25,199 bases of DNA from a virus. A program made the translations under genes and the position numbers. Below the pieces are notes generated by a model. That model ran no database searches and was not told the DNA's origin. It saw only the letters and a program-made list of their open reading frames with translations. Below, piece after piece: positions 1 to 7,429 of the stretch; position 1 is the stretch's first letter; each line of letters opens with the position of its first letter. The stretch is from positions 1 through 25,199 of the IMG/VR virus record IMGVR_UViG_3300046733_000555; one strand, written 5' to 3'.

Positions 1-1123
1 TCTCTAAGATATTTCTATTTGCTACTTGACTTTGCATTGTAATTTCAGTAGGTATAGTTGCTGTAGGACCATTCATGTCAATCCTACTTGCTGTCTCTTT
101 GTGATGGTTACTTGTGATGTTTGATGTAAGTCCTTTTACTGACCATATATCTTTGGCTGTTTGGTGTATGCCGCCAACACTTGCTTCCATTTTTATACCT
201 TCTGCACCTGTGCTTTTGATATTAACTCCTTGGTCTGCTTGCATGTTAATATTTTGTTTTGAGTGGAAGTTTATATCTTCTTCTGCATGTACACTTACAT
301 TTTTAGCACTATACATGTCAATATTTCCTTCACTGTCAATTTCAATATATGCACTGCCTGTGCTATTGGAAACAAAAATAAAATCATTAGTATCATCCAT
401 TAGTATCTGAGCTCCGCTCATAGTCTTGATTCTAATATTTTGACTTCCGCTACCATCAGCGGCGCCATCATCCATTGTTAATACATGTCCGCCTGCTGTA
501 GTCATACCAAAAACTTTACTTGGAGATTCTCTCCTAGCTGTACTTTGACTGTGTCCACGTACAAGATCTCCTGCAAGTCCTTGTTGCTTTAACTTTGCAT
601 CATTAAAGCTATTCATAGGTCTAGTAGTTGAGTCCTGTCCGTCATTTGGGTTTTTTTCTAGTGTTGGACCAAAACTTGATTCTCCAGTATCTGGATCATA
701 TGCTTCAGTACTTGCATGTCCGCCCATCATGCTATTTCTGTCTTTGCTCATAAACGAGCCTAAATAAAAGCCTTCCTCTCGGCTACTACTAAATCCTACT
801 AATACTTCTGTACCAACTGCTGGAGGTTGTGGCCACATACCGTAACTACTAGCGGTACCTGAATCAGTTTTATAATCATCTTCAACATTTGGTAAATTAT
901 TAATACCAGCCATTGGAGAAACTAATGATATCATACGTGTTGCTTTTGATGTTGGGTTTCCAAATTCTGGTATACGAACTTCAATTCTACCCATCATCGT
1001 ACTATCATTATTTTTTACAACAACTGCTGGATACACTCCAGCAATGGTATTCACACCATCTCTACCGCCCTGCTGTACTCTGCCTGGCATGTTGTTTATG
1101 TTAGTGTTTCTATAACCGCTCAT
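1..1123 (-). CDS. gp5: Baseplate central spike protein, gp5-like (partial, C-terminus outside window)
   Basis: The frame is open from the ATG at 1123 to the window edge (about 374 residues). The N-terminal part, roughly residues 25-130, looks like the OB-fold of phage/T6SS spikes, with segments such as MMGRIEVRIPEFG, PQPPAVGTEVLVGFSSSREEGFYLGSF. From about residue 205 it runs through KVFGMTTAGGHVLTMDDG and QNIRIKTMSGAQILMDD into short repeats of the type NIDMYSAKNVSVHAEEDINF, the pattern of the trimeric beta-helix needle of T4 gp5 and VgrG. In T4 gp5 a lysozyme domain sits between OB-fold and helix. Only a linker of about 70 residues lies there in this protein, so the lysozyme is missing; a wall-hydrolase-like domain is instead found in the upstream hub gene. 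The start codon overlaps the stop of that gene (ATGA), so the two are translationally coupled. It would act at the tip of the tail tube. Confidence 0.8.
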   Translation of the reverse strand, partial: MSGYRNTNINNMPGRVQQGGRDGVNTIAGVYPAVVVKNNDSTMMGRIEVRIPEFGNPTSKATRMISLVSPMAGINNLPNVEDDYKTDSGTASSYGMWPQPPAVGTEVLVGFSSSREEGFYLGSFMSKDRNSMMGGHASTEAYDPDTGESSFGPTLEKNPNDGQDSTTRPMNSFNDAKLKQQGLAGDLVRGHSQSTARRESPSKVFGMTTAGGHVLTMDDGAADGSGSQNIRIKTMSGAQILMDDTNDFIFVSNSTGSAYIEIDSEGNIDMYSAKNVSVHAEEDINFHSKQNINMQADQGVNIKSTGAEGIKMEASVGGIHQTAKDIWSVKGLTSNITSNHHKETASRIDMNGPTATIPTEITMQSQVANRNILE

Positions 1124-3930
1124 CCAATATTCTCCAGTTTGTTTTTAACAATACTTGGTGTTGTTCTTGTATCTTTATATCCTTTTAGGATTTGTGTAAA
1201 TTGTCCTTGACTAAATTTACTTTCAATATCTGTAATTCTATATACTCCGCTACTAACAAGATCCATATCTGCTTTGCCTGAATATCCAGCTTCATACATT
1301 TCTTCTTTACCTAGGTAATTAATGAAAACAATCATTGTATCTGCATCTGCATATTCAATTAGCAAGTCTTGATCTCCTGCTATAACTGCACCCGGCGCAC
1401 CCATCCAAAATGGATCGCCAACTATTTCAAAACTAGCAGTCATAAAATCCATGTCTCTGCCAACAAGTGCCGCATCACGAACCGCATCCACTGTATCAAC
1501 ATTTCCATTTTTAATGTCTGACACTTGTTGTGCTGCACTACCTAAAGCAGCAAAGCCATAACTTGGTATTTGTATCGCCATGTCATCTTGATCAACTTTA
1601 ATGTCGCTTAAAAATCTACCAACTCTAACTTGTCCGATAGGTCCACTATTAACAATATCTCTTGGTGCTGATGTATTATTACTTACTACTCCTGCACCAG
1701 GGTGAACAACTCCAGATGGTTCTGCATATGTATTAGCTAGTCCTGGATCTCTAACATTAAAGAAATATGTATCAAATGTCAAGTCAAAATTAACTAGCTG
1801 TGTGTTCTCTCCGCTGTACAGGTATCTATACACTTTGCTAATTGGCAAGTCATCAAATCTTCCATTTTGGAATGTTGGATTTGTGGCTTGTTGTCTGGCA
1901 ATTTCCGGATCATTATTAATATTAGTATAAGTCCATTTAATCTCAACAATTAATTGTTCTGTTGCTTGTCTATTATTTGTTGCTGGGTCTACACCATCAC
2001 CAACTACTGTGTTTGTGTCAACATGTATATATGGAACTCTGTATCCTTGTTCACGATGCTCTGCTGCAAAACGTGCAAACTCAGGAACGTTAGCTGTTAT
2101 TAATCTTTCCAAAAATACTTTCATATTTGTATTATTACCAACAGTACCATCTCTTAGATTTGGATCTTCATTACTTGCACTGAGCATTGCAGCCATAGCT
2201 TGATCTTCAGTACTACTGAATGCGGCTTTGGGTAAATTAAACTCTTGTCCTGTTGCACTTGGCGCAAATATAATTTCCCATTGCTTAATAGGTTGAGCAG
2301 TGGCATTTGGTGGGATATCTGCAGGATCTCTACCACCATTCCTAATATCGTTTTCATGTTCATTTAATGCTGTCTGTAATGAGGATGCTAAACTCTCTAC
2401 ATTACCAACATCTGTATACTTAATATCAGTTACAACTGTAACATTAGCTTCTGCACTTTGTTTTGTATTGAAAGCCACAATATTATATCTACTACCGCTA
2501 GCATCAACATTGCCTTTCATTTCTCGTATTGTACAAGGATAGAAAAAACTCTTTCCTGGCCATTTTACTTCTACACCAGTGTCAGGATCTCTTCCTAAAA
2601 ATTCCAATTTAAGAACAAATAATGCACTTTGCAATCCCATTTGTCCATAAAAATTTGGTTGTAGTTTTACTAACCGATCCATAAATGTAAATCCATATGG
2701 CTCATACAAGTCAAATTGGAATGTTCCAACTGCACCTGTACCACCAACAAGTTTACTCAGCATTAACATATTTTCAATAGCAAAGGCAGTCTCAACACCG
2801 CTTTCAGCTATTACAACTGCATCACCTTGTCTAGTTACACTGTCGTCATTTTCTAATACTGTTGGTTGATTCCAAATATTTGACTTAACAAGATAAAATG
2901 TCCATTTGTATGTTGTTAGATCATTTTGAGTCATCCAATTTTCAACTACTACATCTGAATATGAACGCTCAACAGGATCAGGTCCTTCCACGATTGCGTC
3001 TTCGGCACCTGCATTAAATTGATCGGTAAATTCGTCTGCTAAATCAGGATCCTCTGCTCCAATGGTTTCTTCAACCTCATCGTCTGCATCTCCTGCACCA
3101 GCATTTTGTTCATCCCATGCCGCTTGCTCTGCGGCAAGTCTGTCTTGTATTTGTTTCTTTTCTGCTTCTAATATTGCTACTGATGATGCTGCACCTTGAA
3201 AGTTATAAGGATCGCCTTCTTCGTCTCCAGTTGGTCTACCAAAGTCTAAATCATCTACTCCTGCAACTTTAGCAGTGCCATCTGGATTATGTGTTGCTCC
3301 GAACTCTTCATCAAAAGCTGCTTGGTCTGCTGCTAATTCTCTTTGTGCATTTTGATAAATCAAATTGTTTTCTATTGCTTCATCAATTTGTGCTATTCTT
3401 TCTCTGTCACCATCTGACATTTCTGGTCTAGGAGAAGTTGGTACTCGTTGTGCGTTTGCTTGTGCAATCGCTTCTGCTGACGTAACTGTTCCGTTTTGCA
3501 TCCCAATACCAACAGCGTGGCTATCTTCAAAATAACTTTGCGCTCTAGCCCCACCTTCTTTTTGAGTCATATAGTCCATCATTTTAGCTTGTAATTCTGG
3601 ATTTCTAGATAAGTCAACTGGTTGATTAACACCAACGCCCATCGCATCTGCTACTTCTTGTGCATAACGCCCTGTGTCATTTTCGTTAGGAGGTGCCCAG
3701 CGATGAATAATTTTATTAACTGTGTTTGCATCAGTACCATCGCCTTGGTAATTTTGTAATAACCTAGCCATAGCTCTTGAGCCGTTTTCTGGTGTATCAA
3801 AGACAGCAAAGCCGCCAGAGTCTACGCCAGTTTGTCCTTGCCATGTAAAGTTAGGATTATTTCTGATGTTTCCTGGATTATTATTTCTTACGCTCCTTGG
3901 AGCCTGTCGTCGTCTGTCGCCTTGTGCCAT
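1120..3930 (-). CDS. Large baseplate hub protein with N-terminal murein-hydrolase-like domain
   Basis: A 936-residue protein in three parts. Residues about 14-150 carry RNNNPGNIRNN, FAVFDTPENGSRAMARLL and TVNKIIHRWAPPNENDTGRYA, the signature of the lysozyme/transglycosylase-like domain seen in phage virion proteins with an NNPGNIR motif. Residues about 165-325 are a low-complexity acidic, Ala/Glu-rich linker. The remainder, about 330-936, is a beta-rich structural region ending in DPFWMGAPGAVIAGDQDLLI and SGVYRITDIESKFSQGQFTQ, which resembles hub proteins of the gp27/gpD type. The location directly upstream of the gp5-like spike is where T4 keeps gp27 relative to gp5. I infer that this protein is the hub holding the spike and that it also carries the wall-cutting activity missing from the spike. 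The hub assignment rests on position and C-terminal style and is less sure than the hydrolase-like domain. The start is ATG; one base separates it from the upstream stop. Confidence 0.65.
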   Translation of the reverse strand: MAQGDRRRQAPRSVRNNNPGNIRNNPNFTWQGQTGVDSGGFAVFDTPENGSRAMARLLQNYQGDGTDANTVNKIIHRWAPPNENDTGRYAQEVADAMGVGVNQPVDLSRNPELQAKMMDYMTQKEGGARAQSYFEDSHAVGIGMQNGTVTSAEAIAQANAQRVPTSPRPEMSDGDRERIAQIDEAIENNLIYQNAQRELAADQAAFDEEFGATHNPDGTAKVAGVDDLDFGRPTGDEEGDPYNFQGAASSVAILEAEKKQIQDRLAAEQAAWDEQNAGAGDADDEVEETIGAEDPDLADEFTDQFNAGAEDAIVEGPDPVERSYSDVVVENWMTQNDLTTYKWTFYLVKSNIWNQPTVLENDDSVTRQGDAVVIAESGVETAFAIENMLMLSKLVGGTGAVGTFQFDLYEPYGFTFMDRLVKLQPNFYGQMGLQSALFVLKLEFLGRDPDTGVEVKWPGKSFFYPCTIREMKGNVDASGSRYNIVAFNTKQSAEANVTVVTDIKYTDVGNVESLASSLQTALNEHENDIRNGGRDPADIPPNATAQPIKQWEIIFAPSATGQEFNLPKAAFSSTEDQAMAAMLSASNEDPNLRDGTVGNNTNMKVFLERLITANVPEFARFAAEHREQGYRVPYIHVDTNTVVGDGVDPATNNRQATEQLIVEIKWTYTNINNDPEIARQQATNPTFQNGRFDDLPISKVYRYLYSGENTQLVNFDLTFDTYFFNVRDPGLANTYAEPSGVVHPGAGVVSNNTSAPRDIVNSGPIGQVRVGRFLSDIKVDQDDMAIQIPSYGFAALGSAAQQVSDIKNGNVDTVDAVRDAALVGRDMDFMTASFEIVGDPFWMGAPGAVIAGDQDLLIEYADADTMIVFINYLGKEEMYEAGYSGKADMDLVSSGVYRITDIESKFSQGQFTQILKGYKDTRTTPSIVKNKLENIG

Positions 3931-3931
3931 T

Positions 3932-4213
3932 TTATGAGAACCTTGTTGGTACTATGATAGTTTTTCCGGCAGTAAAATCTACAATAGGATCGTTCAGAGA
4001 ATCTGGATTGAACTCTGCAAATACCCACCATAGTTTGGCGTTTCCATAAAGTTCATGTGCTAATATATCTGGGCGCCTATCTTGTTTAGCTGTAATTTTT
4101 AATGAGCGAGTTGGAAAAGATGCAACATTATCAATAATTGGATCCATGATATCCAAATATTTACTGTTAACAACCTTTGTATTCCTATACATGCTATCTG
4201 ATCTAAATTTCAT
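3932..4213 (-). CDS. Small LysM-like baseplate protein (gp53/gpX type)
   Basis: A 93-residue protein. Residues about 37-92 contain SLKITAKQDRRPDILAHELYGNAKLWWVFAEFNPDSLNDPI and a final TAGKTIIVPTRF. The order 'D-x-RPD-(I/L)-LA...YG-...-LWW-(V/I)-AEFN ... G-x-x-(I/L)-x-VP' is that of the LysM-like module in phage tail proteins such as P2 gpX and the baseplate wedge protein gp53 of T4-like phages. It is much shorter than T4 gp53 (196 residues), so I do not give it the gene number. Its start codon shares one base with the stop of the upstream tail gene (TAATG), and the hub gene follows after one base; the tight packing supports a role in the same baseplate. LysM-like modules in baseplates bind neighbouring structural proteins, not necessarily peptidoglycan. 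Confidence 0.65.
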   Translation of the reverse strand: MKFRSDSMYRNTKVVNSKYLDIMDPIIDNVASFPTRSLKITAKQDRRPDILAHELYGNAKLWWVFAEFNPDSLNDPIVDFTAGKTIIVPTRFS

Positions 4214-4818
4214 TACATAAATCCTCCAGCTCTGCCACTTCTATAATCTTGTATGTTGAAGTTTTTTCTAACTTTTGTCGGTGCGTATTGTGGAATTAAA
4301 CTAATTGCAACCATCATTTGTGTTGGTATAGTTTGTGGTCCTGCGGCAGTCTCAACAGTAACATAATCAAAATCATCTGGCAATGTATAGTTAAATGAAC
4401 GCAAAACAACAGGAACGTTTTGCGCTGTTGCACTACCATATGTGCTAAAGAGAAGTACTGGAGGCGGTGTGCCTGCTGTAGTGGCTCTGGATGCTTCTCC
4501 AAAATCACCTTTTGTTACCGCTTTAAAAAAATGTAAGCATGCTACTGTGTGTTCTGCTTCTGTTATATCCTGAGCAGTAAATGTACATGTCATATCTATC
4601 TGTGGGTTAGGAGTATTTACATAAAAATTTGGCTGGTAAATTCCGTGTGTGATATCATATTGTCCAAAGTTTGCCGAGTGTCCAATGTTAATCACAGGTG
4701 TATAAGGGAACACAACTCCTCGATCTAAATTGAGAGGAGATAATATTCCATCATAGTTGAAACTTGAACCTTTTGTTCTTAACGTGGTTCTTTGGCTTGT
4801 GTTAATACCACCGCTCAT
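4213..4818 (-). CDS. Baseplate / tail-tube junction protein, gp48/gp54-like
   Basis: A 201-residue protein. The clearest signal is the C-terminal third: the stretch IPTQMMVAISLIPQYAPTKV followed by RKNFNIQDYRSGRAGGFM matches the form 'P-t-x-M-x-(V/I)-x-(V/I)-x-L-x-PQY-x-P-x-(K/Q)-V-R-x-x-F-(N/D)-(I/L)' at the end of the T4-like tail-tube initiator proteins gp48 and gp54. The middle, QIDMTCTFTAQDITEAEHTVACLHFFKAVTK, fits the tube-protein-like fold of that group, in which a helix packs against a beta-barrel. These proteins cap the baseplate hub and start polymerisation of the tail tube. I cannot decide between gp48 and gp54 from sequence alone. It sits between the nucleotidyltransferase gene, which ends directly before its start, and the LysM-like gene. 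Confidence 0.6.
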   Translation of the reverse strand: MSGGINTSQRTTLRTKGSSFNYDGILSPLNLDRGVVFPYTPVINIGHSANFGQYDITHGIYQPNFYVNTPNPQIDMTCTFTAQDITEAEHTVACLHFFKAVTKGDFGEASRATTAGTPPPVLLFSTYGSATAQNVPVVLRSFNYTLPDDFDYVTVETAAGPQTIPTQMMVAISLIPQYAPTKVRKNFNIQDYRSGRAGGFM

Positions 4819-5442
4819 TTATTCCTGTCCCCCATTGCCTAGTGCTTGATCCAATAGCTGTACTGCTTTTGGTGCACCATTGCCGTACATTAATTGTGCA
4901 GCTTTTAATTTTTCTTCTTCACCCATGTTAGGCCATGCGGCTCTTAGTTCACTTGCGCTTTTTATACTCATGCCACCAAAGTTAAAGTTGATAGTTGGAC
5001 CGTATGCCATATAACCCATCTCGTCTGATGTTCGTGTATTTTTTCCTGTGTAAGTGCGTAAGTAGCCTGGCTCACCATTCTTTTTAGTTTGGTCTGGCAT
5101 AGGCGCTTCGCCCTTGTCTTTCACACTGCGTACAAATACTAGTGCAGTATTACTATCTAAAATATCTGCATAAGAACGCATGTTGAATGGTGATTTGACT
5201 TGTATAAATCTTTCAGCTGGAACGCCTGCCATTGATGCTAATTGCTTTTTAATATCAAAAGGGAATGGTCTCGTACTAACGTCTGATGTTGCCGCAACAT
5301 ATACGTTGCTTTGCCCAAACGTTTTAGACGCCCAATCATATAGACTCTTATGCCCAGGATGAAACGGATGAAATCCACCTGGCATAATTGCTATAACTCG
5401 ATTTGCTTTTGCTTCTGTTAATATTACTTCATCAATACGCAT
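4819..5442 (-). CDS. Cytidylyltransferase/NMNAT-like nucleotidyltransferase with a capsid-targeting-like N-terminus
   Basis: A 207-residue protein. Residues 22-31 are GGFHPFHPGH, the HxGH nucleotide-binding motif of the adenylyl/cytidylyltransferase superfamily. IKSASELR at 160-167 matches the second signature (ISSTxIR-like) of NMNAT- and PPAT-type enzymes. The family transfers a nucleotide from CTP or ATP to a phosphorylated acceptor; the substrate is not readable here. NAD metabolism is one possibility because phages often carry NMNAT-like enzymes. The first ten residues, MRIDEVILTE, are followed by Ala, giving L-T-E|A at position 10|11. This copies the layout of the T4 capsid-targeting peptide, which is cut by the prohead protease after Glu10. 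It is the first gene of the minus-strand baseplate operon, with an AGGAGA ribosome site at 5449-5454, six bases before the ATG. Confidence 0.75.
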   Translation of the reverse strand: MRIDEVILTEAKANRVIAIMPGGFHPFHPGHKSLYDWASKTFGQSNVYVAATSDVSTRPFPFDIKKQLASMAGVPAERFIQVKSPFNMRSYADILDSNTALVFVRSVKDKGEAPMPDQTKKNGEPGYLRTYTGKNTRTSDEMGYMAYGPTINFNFGGMSIKSASELRAAWPNMGEEEKLKAAQLMYGNGAPKAVQLLDQALGNGGQE

Positions 5443-5459
5443 GACTTTTCTCCTATAGG

Positions 5460-5467
5460 TATTTAGC
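5460..5467 (-). promoter_or_regulatory. Late-promoter-like box for the minus-strand baseplate operon
   Basis: Read on the minus strand this is GCTAAATA followed by C. It matches six of eight bases of the T4 late box TATAAATA and is identical to the box before the portal gene. It lies 17 bases before the ATG, so the leader would be very short yet still include the AGGAGA ribosome site. It is called from its similarity to the other boxes in the window. Confidence 0.45.
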
Positions 5468-5482
5468 CTGGAAAAATACCGG

Positions 5483-5511
5483 TTGACACGTTAACAAAAT
5501 AGTGTTAGATT
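5483..5511 (+). promoter_or_regulatory. Sigma70-like promoter for the gp55-gp47-gp46 operon
   Basis: A perfect -35 box TTGACA (5483-5488), a 17-base spacer and a -10 box TAGATT (5506-5511, four of six matches). It points toward gp55, whose AGAGGA ribosome site begins at 5522. A host-sigma promoter is what one expects for early or middle genes such as gp55 and gp46/47, in contrast to the TAAATA boxes before the structural genes. Confidence 0.7.
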
Positions 5512-5534
5512 AAGTTTAATCAGAGGACTAATCT

Positions 5535-6398
5535 ATGGCAAGAAATCACTATCTATCTAATAAAGAGTTATTAAAAGAGATACACAACAGCAAAATGAGC
5601 TATTGTTATGTAATGGACGACAAATATCACTACTTCGACCTAATTTTGGAAGAGGATCAGGAGATAACTGACGAGCATATTGCAGAGGCAAAGCAAAATC
5701 GTGCATCTAGAATGCAAAAATTAGCACATGAAGAACAGGTTAAAAAATGGGAACGTGGAGAACTTGAGCGTAAAACCAAACCTAGAGGTGCTGATTTTGT
5801 TGTTGATCCCGCAACAATACTTGATGAAGAAATTGTAATTAGGATTATGACATTTGATCATGTTCCAGAAGAGCAAAGAAAAACTAATCCAAAGACAGAA
5901 GCAGACAGACATGCTAAGTGCAACTTTCCTCCCTTTAAGCATATTGCTAAAGTAAAGGACGAATGGAAAGAAGTAGCACGTAGTCATTGGGAAGGTGGAC
6001 TTGGTAACGGACATTTTAGTGTATCACATGGTACTACAAATGATCGTTTGGCAAGAATGTATATGATGTTATGCCATAGGTATAGCATGAAAAGTAACTG
6101 GCGAGGTTACACATATGTAGATGAAATGCGTGGACAAGCATTGTTACAATTAACACAAATTGGTTTACAATTTAACGAAGTTAAGTCGCAAAATCCATTT
6201 GCATATTATACTGCCGCTATAAACAACAGCTTTACTAGAGTTCTCAATCTAGAAAAAAGAGGACAGAACATTAGAGATGATTTGTTGGAAGAAGGCGGAT
6301 TAAACCCTAGCTTTACCCGTACATTTAATGCTGAATGGGAAGAGCGTTTAAAATCTGAAAAACCCCCTGAAACTGAAGAAGATACCAAGGACACATAG
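5535..6398 (+). CDS. gp55: Late-transcription sigma factor gp55, enlarged
   Basis: A 287-residue protein. HYLSNKELLKEI at the N-terminus matches the YVNNKELL start of T4 gp55. Residues about 168-245 (RLARMYMMLCHRYS, GYTYVDEMRGQALLQL, NPFAYYTAAINNSFTRVL) form the sigma-region-2-like core. gp55 joins host RNA polymerase core and, with the sliding clamp, directs it to TATAAATA late promoters, several of which occur in this window. T4 gp55 has 185 residues. The extra length here lies mainly between residues 30 and 165: a charged, probably helical stretch (40-85), then a segment with RIMTFDHVPEEQ and HAKCNFPPFKHI that I do not recognise. The promoter at 5483 and the AGAGGA ribosome site seven bases before the ATG support this start. 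gp47 follows after seven bases. Confidence 0.85.
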   Translation: MARNHYLSNKELLKEIHNSKMSYCYVMDDKYHYFDLILEEDQEITDEHIAEAKQNRASRMQKLAHEEQVKKWERGELERKTKPRGADFVVDPATILDEEIVIRIMTFDHVPEEQRKTNPKTEADRHAKCNFPPFKHIAKVKDEWKEVARSHWEGGLGNGHFSVSHGTTNDRLARMYMMLCHRYSMKSNWRGYTYVDEMRGQALLQLTQIGLQFNEVKSQNPFAYYTAAINNSFTRVLNLEKRGQNIRDDLLEEGGLNPSFTRTFNAEWEERLKSEKPPETEEDTKDT

Positions 6399-6405
6399 TT
6401 AAAAC

Positions 6406-7428
6406 ATGTTATTTGATGAAGCAGTAATCTTTACCGATATTCATTTCGGTATGAAAAATAACTCACGAATTCACAACATTGATTGTGAAGAATTTATCAT
6501 TTGGATGATAGAAGAAGCAAAGAAAAGAAACATTAAAAAATGTCTCTTTTTAGGTGATTGGCATCATAACCGTGCCAGCATCAATGTTAGTACACTAAAT
6601 TATACAACCAGTAATTTACAACGATTAAATGACTCATTTGATGAAGTTATTATGATTACAGGAAACCATGATTTGTATTATCGAGAAAAGCGAGAAATAC
6701 ACAGTGTTCCAATGGTTGACAAATATCCTAACATTAGAATGATTAATGATGGAATGTTAGTTGAAGATGATTGTGCATTTGTTCCATGGCTTGTAGAAGA
6801 TGAACATAAAAAATTAAAAGAACTCAATGTCAAATATATATTTGGACATTTTGAGCTACCACACTTCTTTATGAATGCGATGGTACAAATGCCAGATCAT
6901 GGACATGGATTAAAGCCAGACGATTTGCGTAAAGCTGAAAAAGTTTTTAGTGGACACTTTCATAAAAGACAAACTCGCGGAAATATCATTTATCCAGGAA
7001 ATTGTTTTCCACACAACTATGCTGATGCATGGGATGACGATCGTGGTATTACATTTTTGAAATGGGGACAAGAGCCTGAGTTTGTAAATTGGCCAGATGC
7101 TCCAAAGTATAGAACACTAAATTTATCTAAATTGATTGACAATCCTGAAGAAGTATTGTCGAATAAAACACACTGTAGGATTACCCTTGATGTAGGTATT
7201 ACTTACGAAGAGGCAAATTTTATCAAGGAAACTTTCTTAAAGCAATATGATTTGAGAGAGATAAGTTTGTTGCCTAGTAAAAAAGAAGAACACGCACAAG
7301 ACTGGAGTAAGGGTGCAGAGATAGAAGTAGAAAATGTAGATCAAATTGTACTTAATCAACTTACTACTATTGACAGCGAGGTTGTCAAAAATGAAGTTCT
7401 TATCTCCATCTATAATGGTTTAAATTAA
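6406..7428 (+). CDS. gp47: Recombination endonuclease subunit gp47 (Mre11/SbcD-like)
   Basis: A 340-residue calcineurin-type metallophosphoesterase. The metal-binding motifs are all present and in order: D11-x-H13 (FTDIHFG), G50-D51-x-H53 (LGDWHH), G86-N87-H88-D89, GHFE at 147-150 and G182-H-F-H (SGHFHKR, 182-188). The length equals that of T4 gp47 (339). With gp46 it forms the Mre11-Rad50-type nuclease that resects DNA ends for recombination-dependent replication and helps degrade host DNA. It stands between gp55 and gp46, as in T4. No clear ribosome site is visible before the ATG, so its translation probably depends on coupling to gp55, whose stop lies seven bases upstream. Confidence 0.95.
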   Translation: MLFDEAVIFTDIHFGMKNNSRIHNIDCEEFIIWMIEEAKKRNIKKCLFLGDWHHNRASINVSTLNYTTSNLQRLNDSFDEVIMITGNHDLYYREKREIHSVPMVDKYPNIRMINDGMLVEDDCAFVPWLVEDEHKKLKELNVKYIFGHFELPHFFMNAMVQMPDHGHGLKPDDLRKAEKVFSGHFHKRQTRGNIIYPGNCFPHNYADAWDDDRGITFLKWGQEPEFVNWPDAPKYRTLNLSKLIDNPEEVLSNKTHCRITLDVGITYEEANFIKETFLKQYDLREISLLPSKKEEHAQDWSKGAEIEVENVDQIVLNQLTTIDSEVVKNEVLISIYNGLN

Positions 7429-7429
7429 T

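Noticed and set aside
114-410. Open frame of 98 codons on the plus strand.
   Set aside because: It is antisense to the beta-helix repeats of the gp5-like spike, which read as a clear protein on the minus strand.
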